Assembly: GCA_947490345.1 (NCBI GenBank)
Contig: CANLGL010000038.1
Coordinates: 1 to 48,923, forward strand
DNA from: Deltaproteobacteria bacterium
GTDB lineage: Bacteria > Myxococcota_A > UBA796 > SXON01
DNA: 48,923 nucleotides
Direction: 5' to 3'
Shown here: positions 32,236 through 40,504 of the stretch, one piece after another
Layout: each line of letters begins with the position of its first letter
How positions within the stretch are numbered: the first letter of the stretch is position 1
The notes under the pieces: model-generated
The model's database searches: none
The model's input: the letters and a program-made list of their open reading frames with translations, nothing else
Told to the model about the DNA's origin: nothing
Position numbers and translations under genes: made by a program

Positions 32236-33433
32236 CGCGATTCGGGCGCTGCTCTCCGCGATGACGGTCCCGGCGGCCTGGGCGGACAGCAGTGGCCAGA
32301 TCGCGTTCGCAAACCTGGCGTTTGACGCCTGGGCGACCTCCTACCGGCGGGCCTCGGTCGAGGAAAAGCCCGACGGCGCGTGGTTGGTGGCGCTGGGGCG
32401 GGCGCCGATGCCCGTGCGCGCGGAGCCTCTGGGGGATGGCCAGCTCGTCCTTTCGGCGGGGGATGGCGGCCGCGTGGCCCTGGACGCCGTGGTGACCAAC
32501 GTGGTGCGCCGGCTCGACCGCGTCGTGGCGTCGGTGGATTCGACCCTGTCGGCGGCCTTGCGGGAGCGTCCCTCTGATCGCGCGGTTGCCGCCATTCGCG
32601 AGGCCCTGTCCGCCGTCGAGGAGCTGCGCGGGGTCCGCCGTCAGGTGCTTGGCCTGGCCCCCGGGGTCAGCCGTCCCGAGCCCCAGGCCTTGAACCTCGC
32701 CACCCTGACCGAAGAGGCCCTCGCCGCGATGACCGGCCCGCTGCCGATCGAGTTCGGCACGCTCGCGCAGGACTGCATCGTCAGGGCGGTGCGCGAGAAG
32801 GGATTTTGGGCGCTGGCCGCGCTCGTGGGCTCGATGTCGCGCCGCCTTCCCAGCGAGGGGAGGATTCGGATCGACGTGCGGACGCGGTCGCACCATGGTC
32901 AGGTGGTGCTCGCCGCCACCAACACCGCAACGGAGGGCGCGGAGATCGAGTCGGCGCGTGACGCCGTGGAGGCTGCGGGGGGTCGGGTGCTCATCGATCC
33001 CGACAGCGGCGTGGTCGTGGAGTTTCCGCTCTTCGACACCGTGGCCGCCGAACGCCCCAGCGCCTCCCGCGGGCCGGTGCTGGTCGTCGACGACGATCCC
33101 GGCACCCTCGCGATGATGGGCGCCGTCCTCCGCCGCGACGGGTTCGCGGTGATGGAGGCCGAAAACGGGGTGGCCGCGTCGATGATCCTTCGCACGCACG
33201 GGCGGTCGCTGGTGGCCCTGGTGACCGACGCGGTGCTGCCCGGACGAAGTGGGGTCGACCTTGCCGGTGAAGCCCGGCGTTCGTTGCCCAGTCTGCCGAT
33301 ACTCATCGTCACCGGTCACGATGAGGACCTGGTCGGGACGTCGTTGGCGCCCATTCTGCGTAAACCGTTTCAGATCGCCGAGTTTCGAGCCCACGTCCAG
33401 GCCCTGTTCTCAGCGAAAGGCCAGGAGCCATAG
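32225..33433 (+). CDS. PAS-like / degenerate kinase / receiver protein
   Basis: The product has 402 residues from ATG 32225 (11-base overlap with the permease gene). Residues ~1-60 look like a PAS domain (AWADSSGQIAFANLAFDAW). Residues ~80-275 have the helix-then-alpha/beta layout of a histidine kinase, but no H-box His is evident and the ATP-binding N and G boxes are poor. Residues ~283-400 are a full receiver domain: DDD near 291-293, phospho-acceptor Asp335 (VTDAVLPGRSG), ITGHD-like TGHD and Lys380 (LRKPF). It may receive phosphate from another kinase and control, or be controlled by, the exporter. No output domain is present. Confidence 0.82.
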   Translation: MSPDAIRALLSAMTVPAAWADSSGQIAFANLAFDAWATSYRRASVEEKPDGAWLVALGRAPMPVRAEPLGDGQLVLSAGDGGRVALDAVVTNVVRRLDRVVASVDSTLSAALRERPSDRAVAAIREALSAVEELRGVRRQVLGLAPGVSRPEPQALNLATLTEEALAAMTGPLPIEFGTLAQDCIVRAVREKGFWALAALVGSMSRRLPSEGRIRIDVRTRSHHGQVVLAATNTATEGAEIESARDAVEAAGGRVLIDPDSGVVVEFPLFDTVAAERPSASRGPVLVVDDDPGTLAMMGAVLRRDGFAVMEAENGVAASMILRTHGRSLVALVTDAVLPGRSGVDLAGEARRSLPSLPILIVTGHDEDLVGTSLAPILRKPFQIAEFRAHVQALFSAKGQEP

Positions 33434-33841
33434 GGCGCCGTCGACAGCGGCGGCCACTCCGGCGATGGCCAGGCAGCCGCGACTCCTCCCCGTTTCGCGC
33501 CAAGCCCACGCCGCCAAGAGCGCCGGAATCGGGGTCAGGAACACGGAGAGGGCGAGGAGTCCCACACGCTCCCATCGTGACATGGTGGCAACCGCATCCC
33601 CCCCGCCGATCAGGAGCAACCGTGCTTGCTGGAGGCGGGCGTGACTCGGGCGAAGCGACTCGCCTCGCTCCAAACGGCTCTGCACGGTCGCGAGCTCGGC
33701 CTCGCTGAGCATGCGGGTAGACGCCAAGAGCGAAAGTGCCGCTTCGCCCCGATTTGGGACGTGCCCGCACCCGGCGCAGCGGCCCAGGGGCAGCTCTTTT
33801 TCGGCGCCGCAGCGGATGCACAAGCTGCGGGAGGGGGACAT
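33410..33841 (-). CDS. Zinc-ribbon membrane protein
   Basis: The product has 143 residues. Two CxxC pairs (Cys8/Cys11 and Cys22/Cys25) form a short N-terminal zinc ribbon. A helical stretch rich in Arg, Leu and Glu (LSEAELATVQSRLERGESL) follows. Two membrane helices close the protein (~92-112, VGLLALSVFLTPIPALLAAW; ~121-140, GCLAIAGVAAAVDGALWLLA). The family is not named here. The 3' end overlaps the convergent receiver gene by 24 bases; the 5' end is 83 bases from the divergent PilZ gene, with two palindromes between. Confidence 0.75.
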   Translation of the reverse strand: MSPSRSLCIRCGAEKELPLGRCAGCGHVPNRGEAALSLLASTRMLSEAELATVQSRLERGESLRPSHARLQQARLLLIGGGDAVATMSRWERVGLLALSVFLTPIPALLAAWAWRETGRSRGCLAIAGVAAAVDGALWLLAFR

Positions 33842-33865
33842 GGCTTCCGGGCTGATCTAACGTCA

Positions 33866-33904
33866 GTGAGGCCTCACGTCGGCGCGGTTCCAATCCGATC
33901 GGAT
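33866..33904. promoter_or_regulatory. Two perfect 12-bp palindromes in a divergent promoter region
   Basis: GTGAGGCCTCAC (33866-33877) and ATCCGATCGGAT (33893-33904) are both exact palindromes, 15 bases apart, within the 83 bases between the zinc-ribbon and PilZ genes. AGGAGG (33909-33914) follows, ten bases before the PilZ ATG. They are good candidates for binding sites of two dimeric regulators, though neither matches an operator I know. Confidence 0.5.
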
Positions 33905-33924
33905 GTCCAGGAGGGAGCCTCCCC

Positions 33925-34605
33925 ATGGATACTCAACAAGAGAACGGCAGCCTTTGGCTGACACGACCGTCCGACATCGCCATCCACCTTGCGTGCGCGG
34001 CCGCAGAGAAACGACCGGTCATGCTGACCGGTTCGGGACTCGCCGCGAACGGGCTCTTCTCCGCCCCTGAGCGCTCAGGTCCGCTGTTCAGCCCCGATCC
34101 GAAGCGGCCGGCGCCGCTGCCGCGGGTCGGTGCCACCGTGAAGGCGGAGTACTTCGCACGGTGCGATGCGTTCTCGTTCTTCTCGCGCCTCGTCTCGGTC
34201 GACACGGGCGGCAGGTGGGTTTTGCAGTCTCCGCTCGCGGTCGAGCGCTGCGATCGCCGCATGCACACGCGTCGCATCGTCGTCGGGGTCTCCGGGTTCT
34301 GCTTGCGACTCTGCAAACACCCGCAGCAACCGCTGCTCGGGCTCTACGACATCTCCGAGCTCGGCGCTGCCTTCGTCGCCGACCCTCGCCGGCACGTCTT
34401 CCACGAGGAGGAGATCGTCGAATGCGGGCTGCATCTTCCCGGCGAAGCCCCTATGGAAGTCAAGCTCGAGATTCGGCATTCACGTGAGTTCCCGCGCCAG
34501 CCGAACCTGCGCATCTACGGCACGCGCTTCATCGATGCGACGCCGGCTGTCGAGACGGAGCTCTCGGCCTTCCTGAGCGGCTGGCACGGCGGTGGTCAGC
34601 GCTGA
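33925..34605 (+). CDS. PilZ-domain protein (probable c-di-GMP receptor)
   Basis: The product has 226 residues; ATG follows a strong AGGAGG at ten bases. After ~70 residues with a helix (AIHLACAAAEKRPVML), a YcgR-N-like beta region runs to the linker that carries the c-di-GMP arginines (CDRRMHTRR, Arg111-Arg117, an RRxxxR match). DISELG at 142-147 is the DxSxxG half of the PilZ signature, and the barrel continues to about residue 205 (LRIYGTRFIDATPAVE). It probably senses c-di-GMP in the cytosol and adjusts motility or surface export. No flagellar or pilus gene is adjacent. Confidence 0.85.
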   Translation: MDTQQENGSLWLTRPSDIAIHLACAAAEKRPVMLTGSGLAANGLFSAPERSGPLFSPDPKRPAPLPRVGATVKAEYFARCDAFSFFSRLVSVDTGGRWVLQSPLAVERCDRRMHTRRIVVGVSGFCLRLCKHPQQPLLGLYDISELGAAFVADPRRHVFHEEEIVECGLHLPGEAPMEVKLEIRHSREFPRQPNLRIYGTRFIDATPAVETELSAFLSGWHGGGQR

Positions 34606-34655
34606 GTTGGGCGAGGTCGGGTGCCGGCCCCACCCATCCGGAATAGCCCCTCCCC

Positions 34656-35897
34656 ATGTTCTTCCTGTTTTTGGCATGTTTCGAGGAGCCGACTCCTGAA
34701 AAGGGCGGGGGCGCCGAGGCCGCAGACGTCGAAGATCGCTTCGGCGGCGCGTCGGCCGTGCGGGTCGATTCCCCTGCCAACGGCGAAACGGTGCCAACAG
34801 CGTTCTCCCTCCGGTTCCGGGTGGGCGGCGACGTAAAGGCAGCTGAGCTCCTCGCTGACGACGCTACGGTGTCGCGAGTTGAAGAATTCGTAGATGGCGG
34901 AGGCACGGTCGCTGTCACGCTTCCGGAAGGGAAGGTCACGCTGCGGCTGGTCGGGTACAGCGCCAAGGGGGCGGAGCTCAGTCACGATGAGTTGACGGTG
35001 CGGGTCAGTGACGCCGACACCTGGGTCACGATCACTTCGCCCGCTGACGGGGCCAACGTCGCCAACCCCGTCACGTTCACCGTGGCCGCCAGCGGGGCCG
35101 ATCAAGTGGAGCTGGCCGCAGACGGGTGGCCGATCGGAACCGTGGACACGACCGACGGCGAGGGTCAGCTCACCTACGCGTTTTCCGGTACGGGGTACGC
35201 CCGGGAGATCACCGCCACCGCGGTGGACGGGGCCGCCAGCGACCACCTGACGCTGACGGTAGAGCCCGAGGAGAACCCAGGAACCTCCGACTTCAACGCG
35301 ATCGTCGTGGGCTACCTTGAGAGCTACCCCACCGACGGCAGCAATGGCTACTATTGGCCTGCCGGCAGCGCATGGTCGGGAACGACGCGCGACATCTGGT
35401 ACCAGGACGTGCTCGTCGCCGAGGGGGACCGCGACGGCCGATGCTTCTGCGTCGGCCTGACCTGGGAGGTCTACATGCGCGCCTGGGAAGAGGTGGATCG
35501 CTCCACCGGCGGGGACGGCAGCATCAACGGCGTCAGCGTGGACGACCTCTACGTTTTTCGGACCGATTGGTTCGTCCGCGAGCTCGATGGCGCCGGCCCC
35601 AGTGAGGCCTTCGAGCACTACGGTGTGGGCGAGGAGATCACGGACGTGCAGAAGCTCCTCCCTGGCGACTTCGTCCAGTTCTGGCGCCACAGCGGCAGCG
35701 GCCACAACGTGATCTTCGTGGACTGGTTGGTCGAGGGCGGCGACATCGTCGGTCTGGAGTACTGGTCTACCCAGTCGAGCACCGACGGTGTCGGCTACAA
35801 CAGCGAGCGCTTCGGATCCAGCGGCTCCAGCATCGATCGCAACCTGGTCTTCGCGGGGCGTGGCTACATGCCCACGGAATGGGAGGCCTGGCGATGA
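34656..35897 (+). CDS. Lipoprotein with Ig-like domains and CHAP/NlpC-like cysteine peptidase domain
   Basis: The product has 413 residues. MFFLFLAC gives lipid Cys8. Two Ig-like beta domains follow (~37-118, VDSPANGETVPTAFSLRF; ~120-205, ITSPADGANVANPVTFTV). The C-terminal ~190 residues carry RCFCVGLTWEVYMRAWEE with candidate nucleophile Cys263 or Cys265 and LLPGDFVQFWRHSGSGHNVIFVDW with His350, the Cys...His order of CHAP/NlpC-P60 wall hydrolases and amidases. It should act on peptidoglycan from the outer membrane or periplasm. Its stop overlaps the reductase gene by four bases, a surprising pairing with a cytosolic enzyme. Confidence 0.8.
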   Translation: MFFLFLACFEEPTPEKGGGAEAADVEDRFGGASAVRVDSPANGETVPTAFSLRFRVGGDVKAAELLADDATVSRVEEFVDGGGTVAVTLPEGKVTLRLVGYSAKGAELSHDELTVRVSDADTWVTITSPADGANVANPVTFTVAASGADQVELAADGWPIGTVDTTDGEGQLTYAFSGTGYAREITATAVDGAASDHLTLTVEPEENPGTSDFNAIVVGYLESYPTDGSNGYYWPAGSAWSGTTRDIWYQDVLVAEGDRDGRCFCVGLTWEVYMRAWEEVDRSTGGDGSINGVSVDDLYVFRTDWFVRELDGAGPSEAFEHYGVGEEITDVQKLLPGDFVQFWRHSGSGHNVIFVDWLVEGGDIVGLEYWSTQSSTDGVGYNSERFGSSGSSIDRNLVFAGRGYMPTEWEAWR

Positions 35898-36883
35898 GCG
35901 AGATGATCTATCGGCGGATGGGGCGGTCGGGCTTGAAGCTCTCCGTCTTCTCGATCGGCTCGTGGGTGACCTTCGGTAGCCAGGTCGATGCCGGCGGCAC
36001 GCGTGCGTGTTTGCTCGCCGCGATCGAAGGCGGCGTGAACTTCATCGACAACGCCGAGGCCTACGCCCAGGGGCAGGCCGAGGTCGCCGTCGGCAAGGTG
36101 GTCGCCGAGCTTCGTCGCGACTCGCTGGTGCTGAGCTCAAAGGTGTTCTGGGGAGGCGATGGCCCCAACGAGACGGGGCTGTCGCGCAAGCACGTCACGG
36201 AGGCCTGCCACGCCGCCCTCCGCCGCCTCCAGACCGACTACCTGGACCTCTACTACTGCCATCGCCCCGATCCCGACACGCCGATCGAAGAGACCGTGCG
36301 CGCCATGGACGTGCTCGTCCGGCAGGGCAAGGTCCTGTACTGGGGCACCAGTGAGTGGAGCGCGTCCCAGCTCGCTGAGGCCTACGCCGTCGCCACACAG
36401 CTCGGCGCCACGCCGCCATCGGTCGAGCAGCCGCAGTACAACTTGTTCCATCGCAAGCGGGTCGAGCAGGAGCTCGCGCCGTTGGTTGCGTCGCACGGCC
36501 TCGGCACGACGACCTGGAGCCCCCTGGCCTCGGGTGTGCTCACCGGGAAGTACAACGACAGCATCCCGGCTGGCTCGCGCTTGGGCATGGAGCGGATGTC
36601 GTGGTTACAGAGCGGCGTCACCAAGAGCCGCGTCGGCGCGGTGCGGCAGCTCTCGGCGATCGCGACCGAGCTCGGATGCACCACCGCCCAGCTGGCCCTG
36701 GCGTGGTGCGCCAACAACGAGCACGTCAGCAGCGTGATCACGGGGGCGTCGCGGCCCGAGCAGGTGCGCGAGAACCTCAAGGCGCTGGACGTCTTGGCGC
36801 GCATGACGCCGGAGCTCTACGCGCGCGTCACCGCCTCGACCGCGGCGGCGCAGGACACGGCGGACGGGGAAGCGAAGGCGTAG
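35894..36883 (+). CDS. Aldo/keto reductase, Kv-beta/YghZ-like
   Basis: The product has 329 residues from ATG 35894 (ATGA overlap). The catalytic tetrad is complete: Asp52, Tyr57 (DNAEAY), Lys83 (LSSKVFW) and His123 (YYCHRPD). GTSEW at the sixth strand, QPQYNLFHR and the NADPH-binding end VITGASRPEQVRENL match the potassium-channel beta-subunit branch of the family. It reduces aldehydes or ketones with NADPH in the cytosol; the natural substrate is unknown. The kup transporter lies 31 kb away, so no link is implied. The same frame continues past its TAG stop into thrombospondin-3-like coding (next entry). Confidence 0.93.
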   Translation: MSEMIYRRMGRSGLKLSVFSIGSWVTFGSQVDAGGTRACLLAAIEGGVNFIDNAEAYAQGQAEVAVGKVVAELRRDSLVLSSKVFWGGDGPNETGLSRKHVTEACHAALRRLQTDYLDLYYCHRPDPDTPIEETVRAMDVLVRQGKVLYWGTSEWSASQLAEAYAVATQLGATPPSVEQPQYNLFHRKRVEQELAPLVASHGLGTTTWSPLASGVLTGKYNDSIPAGSRLGMERMSWLQSGVTKSRVGAVRQLSAIATELGCTTAQLALAWCANNEHVSSVITGASRPEQVRENLKALDVLARMTPELYARVTASTAAAQDTADGEAKA

Positions 36884-36940
36884 GCGCCACCTGACCCACG
36901 CGCGGACGGCGACGACACCGTCGACACCGATACGGACGGC

Positions 36941-37678
36941 GTGCCCGACGACTGCGACAGCTGCCCGGTGGACGCGTCCAACGACTCCGACGGCGACACC
37001 TCCTGCGACAGCGACGACATCTGTCCGCTCGACCCGGAGGACGATGCCGACGGCGACGACGTCTGCGCCGACGACGAGCCGGGCTGCGCCCTCGATCCCG
37101 ACAACGACCTCGACGGCGACGGCGTGTGCGCCCCCACCGACATCTGCCCGGACGACGCGCAGAACGACGCGGATGGCGACGGAGTGTGCGGGAACGCGGA
37201 CGCCTGCGCGGCGGGCGACGATGGCGACGACCTCGACGGCGACGGCGTGGCCGACGCGTGTGACACCTGCCCCGACGACTACTATGGCGACAGCGATGCG
37301 GACGCGTGCGAGCCCGACGCCGACGACGACAACGTCGTCGACGACGACGACAACTGCGTGTACGTGGTCAACGCCGACCAGGCGGACGACGACGACGACG
37401 GCACCGGCGACGCCTGCGACGACGACGACGACGGCGACGGCGTGGGCGACGGTGGGGACCAGTGCACCGGCACCCCCGAGGGCGAGGACGTCGACCCGTC
37501 AAACGGGTGCTCCATCAACCAGACCTGCCCTACGGCGTCGGCGTGGAAGAACCACGGCGCCTACGTGGTGTGCGTCGAGCGCGCGGCCAAGGCCCTGATG
37601 AAGGCCGGGGTCATCACCGGCGCGGAGAAGGGCGCCATCGTCGCCGCGGCCGGCGCCTCGGACGTGGGCAAGAAGTAG
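36941..37678 (+). CDS. Thrombospondin type 3 repeat protein lacking a signal peptide, possible remnant
   Basis: GTG 36941 is the first possible start, giving 245 residues, but the repeat pattern already runs upstream (TVDTDTDGVPDDCD) back to the TAG of the reductase at 36881-36883, in phase, with no start codon. About ten short Asp-rich Ca-binding repeats follow (DDCDSCPVDASND, DICPLDPEDDADGD, DNDLDGDGVCAPTDICP). The C-terminal ~50 residues (SAWKNHGAYVVCVERAAKALMKAGVIT, then EKGAIVAAA) form a separate small helical domain seen at the end of other bacterial repeat proteins. Without a signal peptide it cannot reach the surface by Sec, so it is likely the tail of a broken gene. Confidence 0.6.
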   Translation: MPDDCDSCPVDASNDSDGDTSCDSDDICPLDPEDDADGDDVCADDEPGCALDPDNDLDGDGVCAPTDICPDDAQNDADGDGVCGNADACAAGDDGDDLDGDGVADACDTCPDDYYGDSDADACEPDADDDNVVDDDDNCVYVVNADQADDDDDGTGDACDDDDDGDGVGDGGDQCTGTPEGEDVDPSNGCSINQTCPTASAWKNHGAYVVCVERAAKALMKAGVITGAEKGAIVAAAGASDVGKK

Positions 37679-37692
37679 GCGCGGCGAGAGCC

Positions 37693-37717
37693 GGCGGCGC
37701 GGCCATGCGGCGCCGCC
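37693..37717. terminator. GC-rich hairpin between convergent genes, possible terminator
   Basis: Arms GGCGGCGC (37693-37700) and GCGCCGCC (37710-37717) pair perfectly around nine bases, within the 123 bases between two convergent genes. There is no T-run on either strand, so intrinsic termination would be inefficient. The rest of the gap is GC-rich, with other weak stems near 37730-37790. Confidence 0.3.
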
Positions 37718-37801
37718 GCCGCCTGACGGGCGCCGCGGCAGGGGCCGAGGGGAGGGCCTCCGGCCCGGAGCGAGGACCCGGCGCCCGCAAGGGCGGCCGC
37801 C

Positions 37802-38737
37802 TCACCCCCGGTGCACCTGAACGTCAAAACCAAGGATGTTGCGAATCCCGTCGCCCGCTTCCGGCTTGACCATCCGCACCGGCGTGACGTTGTGCCAGAG
37901 CGGCGAGCCGGCATCGGCCTGAAAGATGCCCTGGCCCGGCTGGAGCGTGATGGTCAGGAGCGGGTGACGCTCGGCGTCGGTCACCTGGCTTTCGCCGCCG
38001 GTGACGTTGGTTCGCTGAACCACCAGCGCCGAGACGATGTAGTCGGAGCCGTCCTGGTGGAAGCCCTCCGGCGCATTGGTGGGCGCCCGACCCGGCCGGG
38101 CGACCATGCCCATCTCGTGGAAGGTGAGGGAGATCGCGTCGATCGTGCGGCCGGCCTCCGACTCGGCGTCCTCGGTCATCTCGGCGACCCCGACGAGCAA
38201 GCGCTGGAACTCGGGGTGGGCGACCAGCTCGTGCGCCGTGGGGTCGAAGACCCGCTCCACTGAGCGCGGATCGTCGTCGGGCACGTCCTGGGAGAAGCCG
38301 TGGCATTCGGTGCGGATGACCCGCCACTGGCGCTCCCAGGTCTCGGTGTGGCGATTGGTGAGCTGGAAGGCCGCGATGGAGCGTCGGCGGTAGCTGCGGA
38401 GCTGGTCGAAGGCCATGCGGTCGCGCCAGTCGAGCGCGCGGATGAGGTCCACCACCTCGATGACCGTGGTCTCGCCTTGCCAGTAGCGGACCAGGAAGTC
38501 TTGGAGGCGGTCGGCTTCGGCAGGGAAAATCCGGGTGAGCATGGCGACCTGCTCACGCTGCACGTCGTACCAGTCCCAGCCGAGGCGCGCGAAGCTCGGG
38601 GTCAGCTCAGCCAGGAAGCGGGCGGCGTCGACGCCGAGGCCGGCGAGGTCGAAGACGCGTAGCGGAGCGGGGGCGGCGACGGGCAGGTCGACCTCGGTGA
38701 GGACGTACCGGATGCCAGATTGGTGGCGGGGCGTCAC
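37802..38737 (-). CDS. 2-oxoglutarate/Fe(II) dioxygenase (PF10014-like)
   Basis: The product has 311 residues; GTG 38737 overlaps the upstream ATPase stop (GTGA). The core is APEGFHQDGSDYIVSALVV with iron ligands His227 and Asp229, then GGESQVTD, a second ligand His282 (SPLWHNVTPV) and the basic RMVKPEAGDGIRNILGFDV region expected to hold 2-oxoglutarate. This layout fits the family that includes bacterial free-amino-acid hydroxylases such as isoleucine dioxygenase. An N-terminal ~150-residue helical extension is present. As the last gene of the eight-gene operon it may hydroxylate the compound brought in by the ABC transporter, which is inference. Confidence 0.87.
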   Translation of the reverse strand: MTPRHQSGIRYVLTEVDLPVAAPAPLRVFDLAGLGVDAARFLAELTPSFARLGWDWYDVQREQVAMLTRIFPAEADRLQDFLVRYWQGETTVIEVVDLIRALDWRDRMAFDQLRSYRRRSIAAFQLTNRHTETWERQWRVIRTECHGFSQDVPDDDPRSVERVFDPTAHELVAHPEFQRLLVGVAEMTEDAESEAGRTIDAISLTFHEMGMVARPGRAPTNAPEGFHQDGSDYIVSALVVQRTNVTGGESQVTDAERHPLLTITLQPGQGIFQADAGSPLWHNVTPVRMVKPEAGDGIRNILGFDVQVHRG

Positions 38738-39699
38738 GGGACGCGATCGACGACGCCGCGCGCCTCGCCCGCTGCGGCCTGCTGCCAGAAGCGAACATGC
38801 TCGCCCACGGGAGCTTTGGTTCGGACAGGGTCCATCACCACCTCGCGGATGAGCGCGCGCTGCGGCGCGTAGCCCGCCCGGTCGATACCGGTGCCGGGCG
38901 TTTCGACCGGAGCGGCGGCGTCATAGACCACCGTGGCCCCCGGGCAGGCTTCGTGACCCGCGCCTTTCCAGTCCCAGAACTGGGAGAGCCCGACCACGCG
39001 GTCCCCGACGAGCAGCGCCTCGTCGATCTCGTGGGTGACGATGACCAGGGTGTGGGGCGGCTTGCCGCCGCTGCGCTGCGCCGCGACGTTCTCGGCGTAC
39101 AGCGTCAGGAGCATCTGCTGGAGGCCTTCCCGGTTGGCCTCGTCCAGGGCGCCGAACGGCTCGTCCAGCAGCAGCACCTCGGGCTCCATGACCAGGGCCT
39201 GGGCGAGCGCGACCCGTTGGCGCATGCCTCCCGACAGCTCGTGCGGGTATTTGTCGAGCGCGCTCGCGAGCCCGACCCGCTCCAACAGCGCGGCGGCCTT
39301 GTCGCGCATGCGCTGCCGTTGCGCCCGCCACGCCAGCGGCCGAAACACCCGAGAGGCGATGGAGGTGTCGCGGACCATCAGCCCGAAGGCGACGTTCTGA
39401 AGCGCCGTCAGGTGTGGGTAGAGGTCGTAGTCCTGGTACACCATGCACCGATCGGGCCCGATGCCATCGACGTCGTAGCGGTTTCCCATGCGCGAGTGCA
39501 CGGTGACGCCGCCCTGACCGAGCGCCAGGGTCCCGAAGATCGCGTTGAGGAGGGTCGACTTGCCGCACCCGGAGGGCCCCACGAGCCCGACGATCTGTCC
39601 GCGCGCGACGTGCAGGTCCACGCCATGCAGCACGCGGCGCTCCCCGAAGGCGTGGGAGATGCCGGTGCACGACAGCACGAGGTCCTGCCCGGGAATCAT
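38734..39699 (-). CDS. ABC transporter ATPase, NitT/TauT-like
   Basis: The product has 321 residues from ATG 39699, overlapping the permease stop (ATGA). GPSGCGKST carries Lys47, the Q-loop is MVYQDYDLYPHLT, the signature LSGGMRQRVALAQAL, Walker B LLLDEPFGALD, and the H-loop VTHEIDEALLVGDR. These are typical of nitrate/sulfonate/taurine importers. A ~75-residue C-terminal extension (TVVYDAAAPVETPGTGIDR) and a stretched region before the signature (SIASRVFRPLAWRAQRQR) distinguish it from common SsuB/TauB. It drives the permease encoded just upstream. Confidence 0.93.
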   Translation of the reverse strand: MIPGQDLVLSCTGISHAFGERRVLHGVDLHVARGQIVGLVGPSGCGKSTLLNAIFGTLALGQGGVTVHSRMGNRYDVDGIGPDRCMVYQDYDLYPHLTALQNVAFGLMVRDTSIASRVFRPLAWRAQRQRMRDKAAALLERVGLASALDKYPHELSGGMRQRVALAQALVMEPEVLLLDEPFGALDEANREGLQQMLLTLYAENVAAQRSGGKPPHTLVIVTHEIDEALLVGDRVVGLSQFWDWKGAGHEACPGATVVYDAAAPVETPGTGIDRAGYAPQRALIREVVMDPVRTKAPVGEHVRFWQQAAAGEARGVVDRVP

Positions 39700-40502
39700 C
39701 GGCGCCCCGGCTGGTACCACGGGAAGACCCACCGCTGGGCCGCCGCCAGCCCGTGGCTGATCGCGAGTCCGACCGCAGCCAAGGCCACGAGGTAGGGCAT
39801 GATCATCGCCATCTCGACCTTCATCATCAACAGCCGGATGCGGTAGCCGATTCCTTCCCCGCCTCCAATCGCCATTTCAGAGGCGACGAGGATCAAGAGC
39901 GCGAGCCCAGACGCGTGAATGACTAGGTCGACGAGTCGCGGCAGCACCTGCGGCACGATGACGTGAAGCACGACCTCGCCGTTGGAGGCGCCCCGCATGC
40001 GCGCGGTGTTGAGCCGCTCCGGCTTGATGTCGCGCACCGCGAGGTGCACCCCCTGGGCGAGGCTGGGCAGGACCCCGAGCGCGACCATCGACACGAACAT
40101 CGTGTGCCCGGTGGGGATGAAGATGAAGTAGACCGCCAGCATCGCGGTCGCGGGCACGTTTCCCAGCACCGATAGCGGCGGCAGCAGCGCGGCGTGCACC
40201 GCCTCCCAGCACCCAGTCGCCAGGCCCACCCCAAAGGCGACCACGGCGCCAAGGGCCAAGCCCAGCCCGAAGCGCAGGGCGCTGGCGCGCAGATCGATGA
40301 GCATCCAGCGCCCCTCACCGGGGCGTTCGCGCCACAGCTCGTGGACGCCGGCCTGCAATTGCGAGAGGCTCGGAATCGTCTTGTCGGAGGGGTTCTGTCC
40401 GTGCTTCCAGTCCGACAACCAGAAGTAGAGCGCAACCATCGCGACGACAGTCGCCGCGGTGATCAGGGCGGTGGCGCCTGGTCGGAGGGGGCGGCCGAAC
40501 AT
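39696..40502 (-). CDS. ABC importer permease, NitT/TauT-like
   Basis: The product has 268 residues from ATG 40502, two bases after the binding-protein stop. Helices appear at ~11-30 (ALITAATVVAMVALYFWL), ~75-97, ~105-125 (VLGNVPATAMLAVYFIFIP), ~130-150, ~190-210 and ~235-258. The EAA-type cytosolic loop reads RMRGASNGEVVLHVIVPQVLP, contacting the ATPase. A periplasmic segment after helix 1 (DWKHGQNPSDKTIPSLSQL) is like other NitT/TauT permeases. It forms the channel of the import system in this operon. Confidence 0.92.
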   Translation of the reverse strand: MFGRPLRPGATALITAATVVAMVALYFWLSDWKHGQNPSDKTIPSLSQLQAGVHELWRERPGEGRWMLIDLRASALRFGLGLALGAVVAFGVGLATGCWEAVHAALLPPLSVLGNVPATAMLAVYFIFIPTGHTMFVSMVALGVLPSLAQGVHLAVRDIKPERLNTARMRGASNGEVVLHVIVPQVLPRLVDLVIHASGLALLILVASEMAIGGGEGIGYRIRLLMMKVEMAMIMPYLVALAAVGLAISHGLAAAQRWVFPWYQPGRR

Positions 40503-40504
40503 GG

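Noticed and set aside
2341..36883. Link between the Kv-beta-like aldo/keto reductase and the Kup transporter
   Set aside because: They are 31 kb apart and Kup does not use such subunits; the family name reflects ancestry only.
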